Assembly (NCBI RefSeq): GCF_002902945.1 | Contig: NZ_CP026103.1 | Span: 1,736,001 to 1,800,000 of the forward strand | Source: Paraburkholderia caribensis | GTDB taxonomy: Bacteria > Pseudomonadota > Gammaproteobacteria > Burkholderiales > Burkholderiaceae | Length of the DNA: 64,000 nucleotides | Reading direction: 5' to 3' | Part shown: positions 32,901-40,968 of the stretch, piece after piece | Layout of the letters: each line of letters begins with the position of its first letter | Numbering within the stretch: position 1 is the first letter of the stretch | Made by a program: the position numbers and the translations under genes | Notes under the pieces: generated by a model | The model's database searches: none | The model's input: only the letters and a program-made list of their open reading frames with translations | Told to the model about the DNA's origin: nothing

Positions 32901-35881
32901 ACGCTCGCGCGCTCCAGGATCGGCAGATCGGTCACGATATGCCTCCGCCAGAAGTTGATATGGTTGCCGTGCAGGTGCAACAGCTTTCCGTAGAAGCGCC
33001 GGTTGTCGAACTTCTCGTTCAGGCGCAGCGACATGTCCGAAAACTGCACGGCAGAGGGAATATCGCCGATGCTCGACACCAGCATGAGCGCGTAATTCCC
33101 GTAGGCAAAACTCGAGTTGTCGGTATTGCCGTGCTGCAGCGACAGGATGACGGCCTTCAGCGTGATGAGCGGATAGTACGCAGGCCGCGCAATAAAGGCG
33201 CACGGCATCGCTTCGACCAGAAGATCGACCACCGCGCGTATGGCGGGGTCTTGCGCGACGGGCGCATCGACGAGTTCGCCGATCGCCCGGCCCGCGAGAT
33301 ACGACGGAATCTGCTGCAACACGGCAGCGACAGCGGGCGCGACATCGTGCTCGGCGTCGGGCAGCAGCACGCCGAAATCGCGCAGCGCAAGCCGCGCGGC
33401 ATCGAAGCTCTCGTCGAACCGGCCCGCTACCTGGCAAGCCGACATGCGCAGCGCGAAGACCTTCGCGCGGTCCAGATTCGAGCGGGCGCGCTCCAGCAGC
33501 ATGTCGAACAGCGCATCGGCATCGCTGAAGTCGCCAGCGAGATATTCGCATTCGGAGTAGGCCAGATACACATCGAACGTGCTTTCGTAACGTTGCGTCC
33601 AGGCATCTTCCGGGAGCAGCGCGACGCCTTGCGCCAGATAGCGTCGCGCCGAGGCATACGCGGTCGATCGCATCGCACGCCTGCCCGCAATCAGATTCAA
33701 TGCCACGGTGCGCTCGCGCTCTTCGTCCGTCTCGATCAAAGCGGCGCCGCGATTGAGTTGATTGACGATATCGAAGATCGATTCTTCGAGCGCCTCAGGC
33801 GCCGTCCGTGAAGCGAGCGCGCGGCCGATCCGCACATGCGCCGCCGCGCGTTGCTCCACCGGAATGAGCGCGTAGGCCGCCTCCTGCACGCGGTCGTGCG
33901 CGAACACGTAAGCCCCGTCAAGACGAAAGATGAGCCCGGCCCGCACGGCCAGCCATAGCTTCGCGTGTATCGACGCCTCGGGTTCGCCGTGCACGAGCGT
34001 GAGCGTCGCGAAGTCAGCGGCGTTGCCGAGGCTCGCAAGCTGCCCCAATGCATCGCGCGTCGCATCGGGCAGACGCGTCAGCTTTGCGGCCATCAGGTCC
34101 GCGACGTTCTCAGTGAAGCCCTTCGCACGGATGCGCGGCAAGTCCCAGGTCCATCGCGAAGCGTCGTGGTCGAAGGCGAGCAGCGATTCGTCGGCAAGCG
34201 CGCTCAGGAACTGGATCGCGAAGAACGGATTGCCGTCCGTCTTCTCGTGCACCAGTTGCGCGAGCGGGGCCGCCATTGCGCCCGGGCAGTGCAACGCGTC
34301 GGCGACGAGTTGCACGACGCTGTCGGGCGCGAGCGGTGCCAGCTCGATCCGATGCACGTTGCCGCCAGCACGGGCAATCGCGTCCAGCGTGCGCGCGAGC
34401 GGGTGGGCGTCGTCGACTTCGTTGTCGCGATAGGCGCCGACCAGCAGCACATGCTTCACATCGGGGTGTGTGACGAGATGTTCGAGCAGATCGAGGGTGG
34501 CGGCATCGAGCCACTGCAGATCGTCGATAAACAGCGCGAGCGGATGCTCGTGCCGCGCGAACACACCGAGAAAGCGGCGAAACACGATCTGAAAGCGGTT
34601 CTGCGTCTCTTGCGGCGGCAGCGACGGAACGGGCGGTTGCTCGCCGATGATGAGCGCAAGCTCCGGGATCAGATTGACGATCACCTGGCCATTCGGCGCC
34701 AGTGCCTCCAGCAGCGCGCGCCGCCATGGCTCGATCTCCGCGTCGCTCTTGCTCAGCAGATCGCGCACCAGCGACTGAAAAGCCTGCGCGAGCGGCACGT
34801 ACGGAATATCCCGCTTGTACTGATCGAACTTGCCGGATGCGAACAGCCCGCGCGGCGGCACCAGCACCTTGTGCAACTCGTTGACGACCGACGACTTGCC
34901 GATGCCGGAGTAGCCGGAGATCAACACGAGCCCGCTCGGGCCGCCCGCGACGACTGCGTTGAACGCGGCCACGATCTCGTCGATCTGCGCCTCGCGCCCG
35001 TACAGCTTTTCGGGGATCAGCAGCCGGTCGGATACATCGCGCGTGCCGAGCGCGAACGGCAGGATACCCGTGTCCGTTTCGCACGCGGCGAGGCACGCAC
35101 GAAGATCCGCCTCGACGCCGGCCGCCGTTTGATAGCGGCTTTCCGCCGTCTTCGCGAGCAGCTTGAGCACGATCTGCGCAACAGGCGCCGGAACATCGCT
35201 CACGCGCTCTTCCGGCGGCACGGGACGGCGCGCGATATGGCAATGAATCCACTCCATCGGGTCGGCAGCCGCGAAGGGCAGCGCACCCGTGAGCATCTCG
35301 TAGAGCGTGACGCCGAGCGAGTACAGGTCGCTGCGTGCATCGATCGACCGGTTCATGCGGCCCGTCTGCTCAGGTGCCATGTACGCAAACGTGCCCGCGA
35401 TGATTTCAGGCGACGCCGGCGGCTGATGCTCCAGCAGCAGTTGCGACGCGATGCCGAAGCCAGTGAGCCGAACGCTGTCGTCGCCGTCGACAAGCACGTT
35501 TGCAGGCTTGATGTCCTTGTGAATGAGGCCGCGTCCATGCATCTGGCCGATTGCATGCGCGAGATTGGCGGCGATGCGCAGGCATCGCGTGAGTTCGAGC
35601 GGCCCACCGAGCAGGCGCACCAGCGGGCCGCCGCCGTTGTCGTCGAGAAGCAGCGTCGGCGGCACTCTGCCGAGGTCGAGCGCGACGGGCTGCGCGGCCC
35701 AGCGCGTATCGAGCAGTGAGGCCAGTTCGTATTCGTGCTCGAGCCGCGTGACGCTTTGCGATGCCGGCCGCGTGGCGATCAGCGCGAGCAGCGAGACTGG
35801 GTTGTCGGGCCGTGAGGCGCGGCACAACGATAGATCGCCGTCGTCGTGGAGCAGCTCCAGCTGAAACCCAGTGAAGTCCAT
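29927..35881 (-). CDS. Hybrid sensor: Ser/Thr-kinase-like domain, STAND/AAA ATPase, GAF, PAS, histidine kinase
   Basis: 1984 residues. Domains in order: a Ser/Thr-kinase-like domain (about 1-265; H-K-D-I-K-P-A-N at 121), an ATPase with Walker A G-Y-S-G-I-G-K-S at 323-330 followed by a long helical repeat region (about 600-1270), a GAF domain (about 1310-1460), PAS/PAC (about 1500-1600), a second PAS-like segment, and a histidine kinase with the phospho-His in H-E-L-N-Q-P (His1767) and HATPase boxes (G-P-G-I, G-M-G-M-G-L). The kinase-like domain has G-F-G where D-F-G is expected and no clear beta-3 lysine, so it may be catalytically dead. This multidomain family is common in Burkholderia; ligands and partners are mostly unknown. 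It lacks membrane helices, so it senses cytosolic cues. Confidence 0.93.
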   Translation of the reverse strand: MDFTGFQLELLHDDGDLSLCRASRPDNPVSLLALIATRPASQSVTRLEHEYELASLLDTRWAAQPVALDLGRVPPTLLLDDNGGGPLVRLLGGPLELTRCLRIAANLAHAIGQMHGRGLIHKDIKPANVLVDGDDSVRLTGFGIASQLLLEHQPPASPEIIAGTFAYMAPEQTGRMNRSIDARSDLYSLGVTLYEMLTGALPFAAADPMEWIHCHIARRPVPPEERVSDVPAPVAQIVLKLLAKTAESRYQTAAGVEADLRACLAACETDTGILPFALGTRDVSDRLLIPEKLYGREAQIDEIVAAFNAVVAGGPSGLVLISGYSGIGKSSVVNELHKVLVPPRGLFASGKFDQYKRDIPYVPLAQAFQSLVRDLLSKSDAEIEPWRRALLEALAPNGQVIVNLIPELALIIGEQPPVPSLPPQETQNRFQIVFRRFLGVFARHEHPLALFIDDLQWLDAATLDLLEHLVTHPDVKHVLLVGAYRDNEVDDAHPLARTLDAIARAGGNVHRIELAPLAPDSVVQLVADALHCPGAMAAPLAQLVHEKTDGNPFFAIQFLSALADESLLAFDHDASRWTWDLPRIRAKGFTENVADLMAAKLTRLPDATRDALGQLASLGNAADFATLTLVHGEPEASIHAKLWLAVRAGLIFRLDGAYVFAHDRVQEAAYALIPVEQRAAAHVRIGRALASRTAPEALEESIFDIVNQLNRGAALIETDEERERTVALNLIAGRRAMRSTAYASARRYLAQGVALLPEDAWTQRYESTFDVYLAYSECEYLAGDFSDADALFDMLLERARSNLDRAKVFALRMSACQVAGRFDESFDAARLALRDFGVLLPDAEHDVAPAVAAVLQQIPSYLAGRAIGELVDAPVAQDPAIRAVVDLLVEAMPCAFIARPAYYPLITLKAVILSLQHGNTDNSSFAYGNYALMLVSSIGDIPSAVQFSDMSLRLNEKFDNRRFYGKLLHLHGNHINFWRRHIVTDLPILERASVACLETGDLVFAGYLAFTTVWQTIEKGAVLDEVQPLSEKHAAFARQSRNDAVLETIRLEQQFVASLRGVTSDPLKLGDATFDEAACFSAIEKANFGCGIVFYHIMKMILAFHDGRYDDASKAASEAAPMLGAAMALPIEPTFHFFDALTLAARYAAASKEEQHASRDRLAEKLARFESWSTHCPENFRHRHALLAAEIARIEGRDSDAMHCYEEAIRAAREHGFIQYQALAHELAAQFHAARGLETIADTYLFNARSCYERWGAKGKVHQLARTYAQLRHDPASLEGTIATSNEQLDLATVVNVSRAIFSGIDLNELIHTLMVLALEHAGANRGLLIFRRGNELRIEAQAMTTHDGVEVRLRKIRATAAELPESVLRYVIRTGDSVLLDDASARSPFSSDEYVRRHDCRSILCLPLVKQTRLIGVLYLENNLTSDAFTPARTAVLRLLASQAALSLETARLYADLQDAEALLADAQQLSHTGSFDWHVSSDELIWSKESFRIFGFDAGAMPTIDMMFGRVHPDDITVVRLAFDRATHDHQPFDVEHRLLMPDGSIRHLQVVARVVVDTESSLRVLGALKDITVRKRAHAALERSEHRYRSLFFDMPVGLWQIEAQPLMALLTELRAQGVDDLSAYIDDHPGWLDRAMEMLIVEEVNHHAAQMFGAKDRRALLGPLPWVWRESPGTFRRALESRYGGKAIFQETTKLPTLDGRIIDVLFTIARPSSAEDLGIALISLVDLTERVRAQDMLQRLQADFAHAARISMLGELTASVAHELNQPLSAIAMNSAIGNRWLDRAVPDVAEARQINMRIGADARRAVDIVDRIRGMALRRGPQRAVAQLDELIDEALIFLQHEVQSRGVVVLRQRAAALPMVFADRIQLQQVIVNLLVNAMQAMEQAGSSERKITIRTETRDDATVYCATEDSGPGIAPEDLNRLFQSFYTTKENGMGMGLPICRTIIEAHGGRIAADNGSMHGGARFHFTLPSGDAAS

Positions 35882-36037
35882 GACGAAGCTCCCCGGTTTC
35901 GCCTCACGTAACGAATCGGGAATAGCCTAACATGCAAGAATGCGATCGCGCCCCGAAGGGCCGCGTTGCTCGACACGACGGTTGCCGCCACAACGGGCGC
36001 GCGCAACCGTCGCCGGAGAAACGCGTGGTCTTGCGGG

Positions 36038-36877
36038 CTAGCGCCCCAGCGTGCCGGTGTAATAGCCGAGGCGCGCTTCCACATCGTGGTTTTTCTGCAG
36101 CCCGAGCTGCATCAGCTGCGCGATCCGTTCCTGCGCCTGCGGACGGCCAACCGATGCGATGAAAGCATCCCATTCGGGCGCGACGTCCTTGTCCGCGGGC
36201 AAGGTCACGGCATTCACCTGACGCTTGATCGCGACGAGCGCCTCTTTGTCGAACGATGCGATTCTCGACGCGAGCGCGTCCACGAATGCATCGAGCTCGC
36301 TGTCCGCGAAGGCGCGGTTGACGTAGCCGTAGCGCTCCGCCAGTTCGCCGTCGATATCGTTGCCGCTCAACAGCACTTCCAGCGCCCGCCCGCGTCCGAT
36401 CATTCGCGACAGGCGAGTCATCGGCCCGCCGCCCGGCACCAGCGCGGCGCCGACTTCCCACTGCGAGAGCAGCGCCTTTTCGCGGCTCGCAAAACGCATG
36501 TCGCTGGCGAGCGCCAGTTCGCTGCCGACGCCCGTCGCGCGGCCGCGGATCGACGCGATCGATACAACAGGCGCCCGTCCCAGCCGCGACAGCATGTCCG
36601 GCAACGGCGGCATGCCAGTCGGCCCCGGCGGCATGCTGGTGGTTTCCTGCAACGGAGGAACGAAGTCGTAATGCGTGAGGAAGAAATCCGGTACCGCGCT
36701 GTCGAACACCACCACCTTGACTTCGGGATCGGTTTCGAGCGCAGTCACGACGGCATTCAACTGCGGCATCGAGTCCGGCCCGAAGATGTTGAAAGGCGGG
36801 TTGTCGATGATGACTCGCCAGTAGGCCTGGCTGCGGCGTTCAATCCGAAACTGCTGATGCGAACTGGCGTTGCTCAT
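36038..36877 (-). CDS. Enoyl-CoA hydratase/isomerase (crotonase) family protein
   Basis: 279 residues. The crotonase core is present: oxyanion-hole segments S-I-R-G-R-A-T-G-V-G-S-E-L and the helix that follows, and P-G-G-G-P-M-T-R-L-S-R-M-I-G. The glutamate usual at the second catalytic position is not obvious, so it might act as isomerase or hydrolase. ATG 36877 follows GGAGAG. Its downstream neighbour on the other side is the large sensor's start region; it appears monocistronic. Confidence 0.87.
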   Translation of the reverse strand: MSNASSHQQFRIERRSQAYWRVIIDNPPFNIFGPDSMPQLNAVVTALETDPEVKVVVFDSAVPDFFLTHYDFVPPLQETTSMPPGPTGMPPLPDMLSRLGRAPVVSIASIRGRATGVGSELALASDMRFASREKALLSQWEVGAALVPGGGPMTRLSRMIGRGRALEVLLSGNDIDGELAERYGYVNRAFADSELDAFVDALASRIASFDKEALVAIKRQVNAVTLPADKDVAPEWDAFIASVGRPQAQERIAQLMQLGLQKNHDVEARLGYYTGTLGR

Positions 36878-36948
36878 GTCACTCTCCATCCTTCAGTCCG
36901 AAGCGGCCCTTCTTTCGGAGCAGCCAGGTTCAATGGTCACAACGCTCG

Positions 36949-37638
36949 TTATTTCGCATGCAACTGATCGAGCACTTTGAGCAGATCGCGCGCACCGGCT
37001 GTCGACGATGCGGGATTCTGCCCCGTGACGAGGCGCCCATCGACAATCGAAAAGCTCTGCCAGTCGTCGACCTTCTCGAACAGCCCGCCCAGCCGCTTCA
37101 GTTCGTCTTCGACGAGAAACGGCACGACCTTCGTGAGTTGCACGGCTTCTTCTTCCGAATTCGTGAACCCGGTCACGCGCTTGCCCTTGACGAGCGGCTC
37201 GCCGTTCACCTTCACATGCCGAAACACGCCGGGCGCATGGCACACGGCCGCGACGGGCTTGCCGGCGTTGTAGAAGTTTTCGATCAAAGCAATGGATAGC
37301 GGGTCTTCCGCGAGATCCCACAATGGGCCGTGTCCGCCCGGATAGAACACCGCGTCGTAGTCGTCGGCTTTGACCGTGCTGAGCTTCACGGTGTTGGCGA
37401 GCACCTTTTGCGCGGCGGGATCGTTCTTGAATCGTTCCGTCAGCTCTGTTTTACCTTCCGGCGTGTCGCTCTTCGGATCGAGCGGCGGCTGTCCGCCCTT
37501 AGGTGAGCTGACGGTTACGCTCGCACCTGCATCCAGAAACGTGAAATAGGGAGCCGCGAATTCCTCTAACCAGAAACCGGTCTTCTTCCCGGTGTTACCG
37601 AGTTGATCATGAGACGTCAACACCATCAGAATCTTCAT
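36949..37638 (-). CDS. DJ-1/PfpI-family protein (type 1 glutamine amidotransferase domain)
   Basis: 229 residues. The nucleophile elbow A-V-C-H-A-P-G holds the conserved Cys of the DJ-1/HchA branch, and D-A-V-F-Y-P-G-G-H-G-P-L-W-D is the family strand-turn. Resembles Hsp31-like glyoxalase/deglycase proteins in length and order. ATG 37638 was chosen since the first strand M-K-I-L-M-V-L-T starts there. Upstream is a divergent lone winged-helix gene. Confidence 0.88.
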   Translation of the reverse strand: MKILMVLTSHDQLGNTGKKTGFWLEEFAAPYFTFLDAGASVTVSSPKGGQPPLDPKSDTPEGKTELTERFKNDPAAQKVLANTVKLSTVKADDYDAVFYPGGHGPLWDLAEDPLSIALIENFYNAGKPVAAVCHAPGVFRHVKVNGEPLVKGKRVTGFTNSEEEAVQLTKVVPFLVEDELKRLGGLFEKVDDWQSFSIVDGRLVTGQNPASSTAGARDLLKVLDQLHAK

Positions 37639-37931
37639 TGTCGTACTCGCAGATGAAAGAATGATGTAGCTGCCGATTGAACGGGGCGATCCACGTAACG
37701 TGGCAAGTGCAATATAGACCTTGCCGGAAGCGCCGACAAACGAGGGGCCGTGCGCTAATACCAAAGTATAGGTGTCGATACGTATGTGCTATCGACTCGA
37801 TCAGGCACTTGCGGTTTCATCATTCCAGTTGCCGCATCTATCGCCGACAGGCCGCTCGCCTTTACGACTCTCGTGCCTTCTGAACTGATGCGGACCATTC
37901 GCGAAGCAGTTGTCTACTCGTGAGAACGAAC

Positions 37932-38267
37932 ATGAAGGCCAGTAGCATCGACGTCAATCTATCGACCCGGGAAATCCAGGTACGTGGGACAGCCATCCCG
38001 TTGGGCAGCCGCGCATTCGATATTCTTACCGTGCTGATGGCGGCGCACGGCCAGGTCGTGTCGCTCGAAGATATTCTTCGTAAGGTGTGGCCCGACACGG
38101 TCGTCGAGGAATCGAACATACGCGTGCACGTTTGCGCACTGCGCAAGGCATTGGGTGAAGACCGGCGCCTGATTCAGAACATACCCGGACGCGGCTACCG
38201 GCTGACGCCCAAATGCGACATGCCGGCTGCAAGAGCCGGCATGTCGATGGCAAACGAAGAGCGGTAG
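37932..38267 (+). CDS. Stand-alone winged-helix (OmpR/PhoB-type) DNA-binding protein
   Basis: 111 residues, essentially one Trans_reg_C winged helix: R-A-F-D-I-L-T-V-L-M-A-A-H-G-Q-V-V-S, then the recognition helix S-N-I-R-V-H-V-C-A-L-R-K-A-L and G-R-G-Y-R-L-T. No receiver domain. It resembles the N-terminal domain of large ATPase-containing regulators, so it may be a shortened relative. GTG 37920 is an alternative start. It is divergent from the DJ-1 gene and may regulate it. Confidence 0.75.
   Translation: MKASSIDVNLSTREIQVRGTAIPLGSRAFDILTVLMAAHGQVVSLEDILRKVWPDTVVEESNIRVHVCALRKALGEDRRLIQNIPGRGYRLTPKCDMPAARAGMSMANEER
38217..38245. terminator. Perfect hairpin in the 3' end of the winged-helix gene
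   Basis: Twelve-bp arms GACATGCCGGCT and AGCCGGCATGTC with a 5-base loop, inside the last codons of the reading frame. It lacks a T-run. It may be a terminator overlapped by the frame or a leftover repeat. Confidence 0.4.
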
Positions 38268-38378
38268 CCGGTCATTTGCGCGAGCGTCATCGCGACAGGC
38301 GCGGCACGATTCGAACCGGGTGCGTCCGCAGCGATTGCGTTGCGGCGCAGTTCGTGCAGCAGTCAGCGTGCCAACGCG

Positions 38379-39356
38379 TCAGAACGATTCGCCGGCCATC
38401 TCTTCGGTCTTGCGCCACAACGCCTCGGCGTTGCCCAAGTCGAGCGCATACTGGCGCACGCCTTCGCTGACGGGCGTGATGACGACGTCGTCGGCTACGA
38501 CTTCGCTCACGTGGCAGTTCTCGCAGTATCGGCCGCCGACCTCTTCCGCCGATGCCGCCACGCCCGCCCATACGGAAGTCGCGGCACCCTGCGCAACAGT
38601 CTTGAACTGGAACGGCGCCTTGCCTTCGGACGCAAGCTGGCTGTTGATTCTTTCCAGCAGCCCGGCCATCTGCCCCTCGTCCATATGACGGCCGAGTTCC
38701 GTCTGAATGCCACCCGGATGGACGGCTGCCGCGCGTACGCCGCGCGCCCGGTGCCGCTGGTCGAAGGCGACCGCGAACAGGATGTTCGCCGTCTTCGCGC
38801 GTCCATATGCAACGAAGGGATCGTAGGGCGTGCGTTCGAAGTTCGGATCGTCGAGATCGACATTCGCGAAGCGGTGCCCCGACGACGCCAGCATGACCAC
38901 GCGCCCACCCGGGCGCAACAGCGGCGCAAGACGATTCACCAGCACGAAGTGCCCGATATGGTTCGTGCCGAATTGCGTTTCGAATCCATCCGCTGTCTTG
39001 CCGAAGGGCGTCGCCATCACGCCCGCGTTCGCAATGATCACGTCGAAGGGCTTGCCTTCTTCGAGCAGTTTGGCGGCGCACGCGCGCACGCTTTCGAGAC
39101 TTGCGAGATCGAGCGATATCAGATCGATGCTGCCTTCGCCCGCGGCCGCGTCGCGGCGCGCTGCGGCGACGGCGCGCGCCGCCTTGTCGAGGTCTCGCGC
39201 AGCGCCGACCACGTTCGCGCCATGCGCCGCCAGCGAACGCGCCGTCTCGACGCCGAGTCCCGCCGACACGCCCGTGACGAGAATCCGCTTGCGGCGTAGA
39301 TCGATGCCCGACAGCACGTCGTCTGTCGTCGATGTCGCACCCAATTTTTCAGCCAT
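38379..39356 (-). CDS. SDR-family oxidoreductase (retinol-dehydrogenase-like)
   Basis: 325 residues, longer than classical SDRs, as in the extended retinol/WWOX-like branch. Motifs: T-G-V-S-A-G-L-G, N-A-G-V-M, catalytic Y-G-R-A-K. ATG 39356 follows AGAGAGGCGG. It is divergent from the TetR gene, and two palindromes lie in the shared promoter, a layout that predicts repression by the TetR protein until a ligand, probably a reactive carbonyl, is bound. Confidence 0.9.
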   Translation of the reverse strand: MAEKLGATSTTDDVLSGIDLRRKRILVTGVSAGLGVETARSLAAHGANVVGAARDLDKAARAVAAARRDAAAGEGSIDLISLDLASLESVRACAAKLLEEGKPFDVIIANAGVMATPFGKTADGFETQFGTNHIGHFVLVNRLAPLLRPGGRVVMLASSGHRFANVDLDDPNFERTPYDPFVAYGRAKTANILFAVAFDQRHRARGVRAAAVHPGGIQTELGRHMDEGQMAGLLERINSQLASEGKAPFQFKTVAQGAATSVWAGVAASAEEVGGRYCENCHVSEVVADDVVITPVSEGVRQYALDLGNAEALWRKTEEMAGESF

Positions 39357-39405
39357 TTCCGCCTCTCTGTTTGCCGTAAGGTTGACGTTTTGCGTCACGA
39401 GGGAT

Positions 39406-39430
39406 AAAAACGGAGTCCCTCTCCGTTTTT
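39406..39430. promoter_or_regulatory. TetR operator candidate 1
   Basis: Arms AAAAACGGAG and CTCCGTTTTT flank a 5-base centre, a perfect 25-bp inverted repeat in the SDR/TetR intergenic region. It shares its ACGGAG half-site with the neighbouring palindrome, which argues for one protein binding both. Confidence 0.75.
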
Positions 39431-39437
39431 ATATACT

Positions 39438-39458
39438 AAACGGAGACAGTCTCCGTTT
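39438..39458. promoter_or_regulatory. TetR operator candidate 2
   Basis: Perfect 21-bp palindrome, arms AAACGGAGAC and GTCTCCGTTT around a single base, 31 bases upstream of the TetR start. Same half-site as candidate 1, centre-to-centre spacing about 30 bp (three helical turns). Confidence 0.8.
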
Positions 39459-39489
39459 GCAAGCATCAAAAGATAAAACGAAGGATTAA

Positions 39490-40068
39490 ATGAATCACTC
39501 GACGCCAAGGGAAAAGAAACCCCGAGCCGATGCACTGCGTAATCGCGAGCGCATTCTCGAAGAAGCGAAGAAGGCGTTCACGCGCGCGGGCGCCGATATC
39601 AGTCTCGAAGAGGTTGCCCGTCAGGCGGGCGTCGGCCCCGGCACGCTGTACCGGCACTTTCCGACCCGCGACGCGCTGCTGGAGAGCGTCTACCGCGCCG
39701 AAGTCGAGAAGCTCGCGAAGGAAGAGCGCAGGCTGAGCGAGACGATGCCGCCCATCGACGCGCTGAAAGCGTGGATGCTGCTGTTCGTCGACTACATCGC
39801 GACGAAGAAGATCATCGCGCCCGCGCTGAATTCGCTGGTGGGCGGCCCGTCGAAAGTGTTCGAATCGTCGGGCGCGCAGATCGTGGACGCGATTCATGCG
39901 CTCGTCACGCGCGCGATAGAAAGCGGCGACATCCGCGCCGATCTCGATCCGCTGGACCTGTTTCGCGCGCTGGTCGGGGTATCGAATGTGGCGTCGGCCC
40001 CGGACTGGCAGCAAAGCGCGCGCAGGCTGGTGGATATCCTGCTGATCGGCTCGCGGCCCGGCGCGTAA
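39490..40068 (+). CDS. TetR-family repressor
   Basis: 192 residues. The N-terminal HTH (about 15-62) reads I-L-E-E-A-K-K-A-F...S-L-E-E-V-A-R-Q-A-G-V-G-P-G-T-L-Y-R-H-F, followed by an all-helical ligand domain typical of the SDR-linked TetR/AcrR subgroup. ATG 39490 follows GAAGG. Divergent from the SDR with two shared palindromic operators, so autoregulated and controlling the SDR. Confidence 0.92.
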   Translation: MNHSTPREKKPRADALRNRERILEEAKKAFTRAGADISLEEVARQAGVGPGTLYRHFPTRDALLESVYRAEVEKLAKEERRLSETMPPIDALKAWMLLFVDYIATKKIIAPALNSLVGGPSKVFESSGAQIVDAIHALVTRAIESGDIRADLDPLDLFRALVGVSNVASAPDWQQSARRLVDILLIGSRPGA

Positions 40069-40196
40069 GTCGCGTCTGGCGTAAACGATGCCAAAAAAGT
40101 CATTTACGGCAATAGCTGGGACGCAGTTTTCTGATTACATTGATCCCGTCCTGACCCGGGCGACATCCATCCATTTTCGCAGCAGCTGGAGCAACC

Positions 40197-40931
40197 ATGA
40201 GCAGCACGGCGCATCGTTCGACAACAGCCCATCTCGACCGCCCGATCTGGACGGCGCTCACGACGCGCCAGGCGCATCTCGGACTCGGCGATGCGCTCGC
40301 GCGCCGCTATCACCCCGATGTCGCGCCGTTTGCGGCATTGGCGTCCGACACGCCCGCTGCCTACGAGGCGTTGCATCGGCTTCTGCAGCCGCATGAACAG
40401 GTTGCCTTGCTGTCGCTGGCGCCGCTCGCCGGCATCGACACGCTTCAGGTCGAGCATGTCGGCGCGCTGTATCAGATGGTCGCCATGCGTCGCGACGCCG
40501 AAACCGTGGACGATCAGGATGTAACCCGTCTGACCAACGCCGACGCGAAAGAGATGCTCGAACTCGCGCAAAAAACCAAGCCGGGTCCGTTCGGGACGCG
40601 CACGCACGAGATGGGCCGCTACATCGGCATTCGCGACCAGGGGCGGCTGGTTGCGATGGCAGGCGAACGGATGCGCCTCGACGGATACGTCGAAATCAGC
40701 GCCGTCTGCGTGGATGACGACTGGCGCGGCAAAGGCCTCGCGGGCCGGCTGATCAACATCTTGCGCAGGGAAATCACAGAGCGCGGCGAGACCCCGTTTC
40801 TGCACGTGTTGAGCCACAACACGACAGCGTTCCGCCTCTATGAAAAGCTCGGCTTCGAGTTGCGCCGCGAGTTCGTGCTCAATCGGATCGGCCACGCCGA
40901 TGCAAGCGTGAATGCCGTTCGTCACACCTGA
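40197..40931 (+). CDS. GNAT-family N-acetyltransferase (FR47-like)
   Basis: 244 residues. The acetyl-CoA motif A is seen as V-C-V-D-D-D-W-R-G-K-G-L-A-G-R-L (R/Q-x-x-G-x-G/A type) near residue 180. The N-terminal half is the FR47-type extra domain. No neighbours suggest the substrate; convergent with the diguanylate cyclase. Confidence 0.86.
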   Translation: MSSTAHRSTTAHLDRPIWTALTTRQAHLGLGDALARRYHPDVAPFAALASDTPAAYEALHRLLQPHEQVALLSLAPLAGIDTLQVEHVGALYQMVAMRRDAETVDDQDVTRLTNADAKEMLELAQKTKPGPFGTRTHEMGRYIGIRDQGRLVAMAGERMRLDGYVEISAVCVDDDWRGKGLAGRLINILRREITERGETPFLHVLSHNTTAFRLYEKLGFELRREFVLNRIGHADASVNAVRHT

Positions 40932-40968
40932 TTCGCGGTCTATCGGGCTGCCGCGCGGCGCACAAGGA

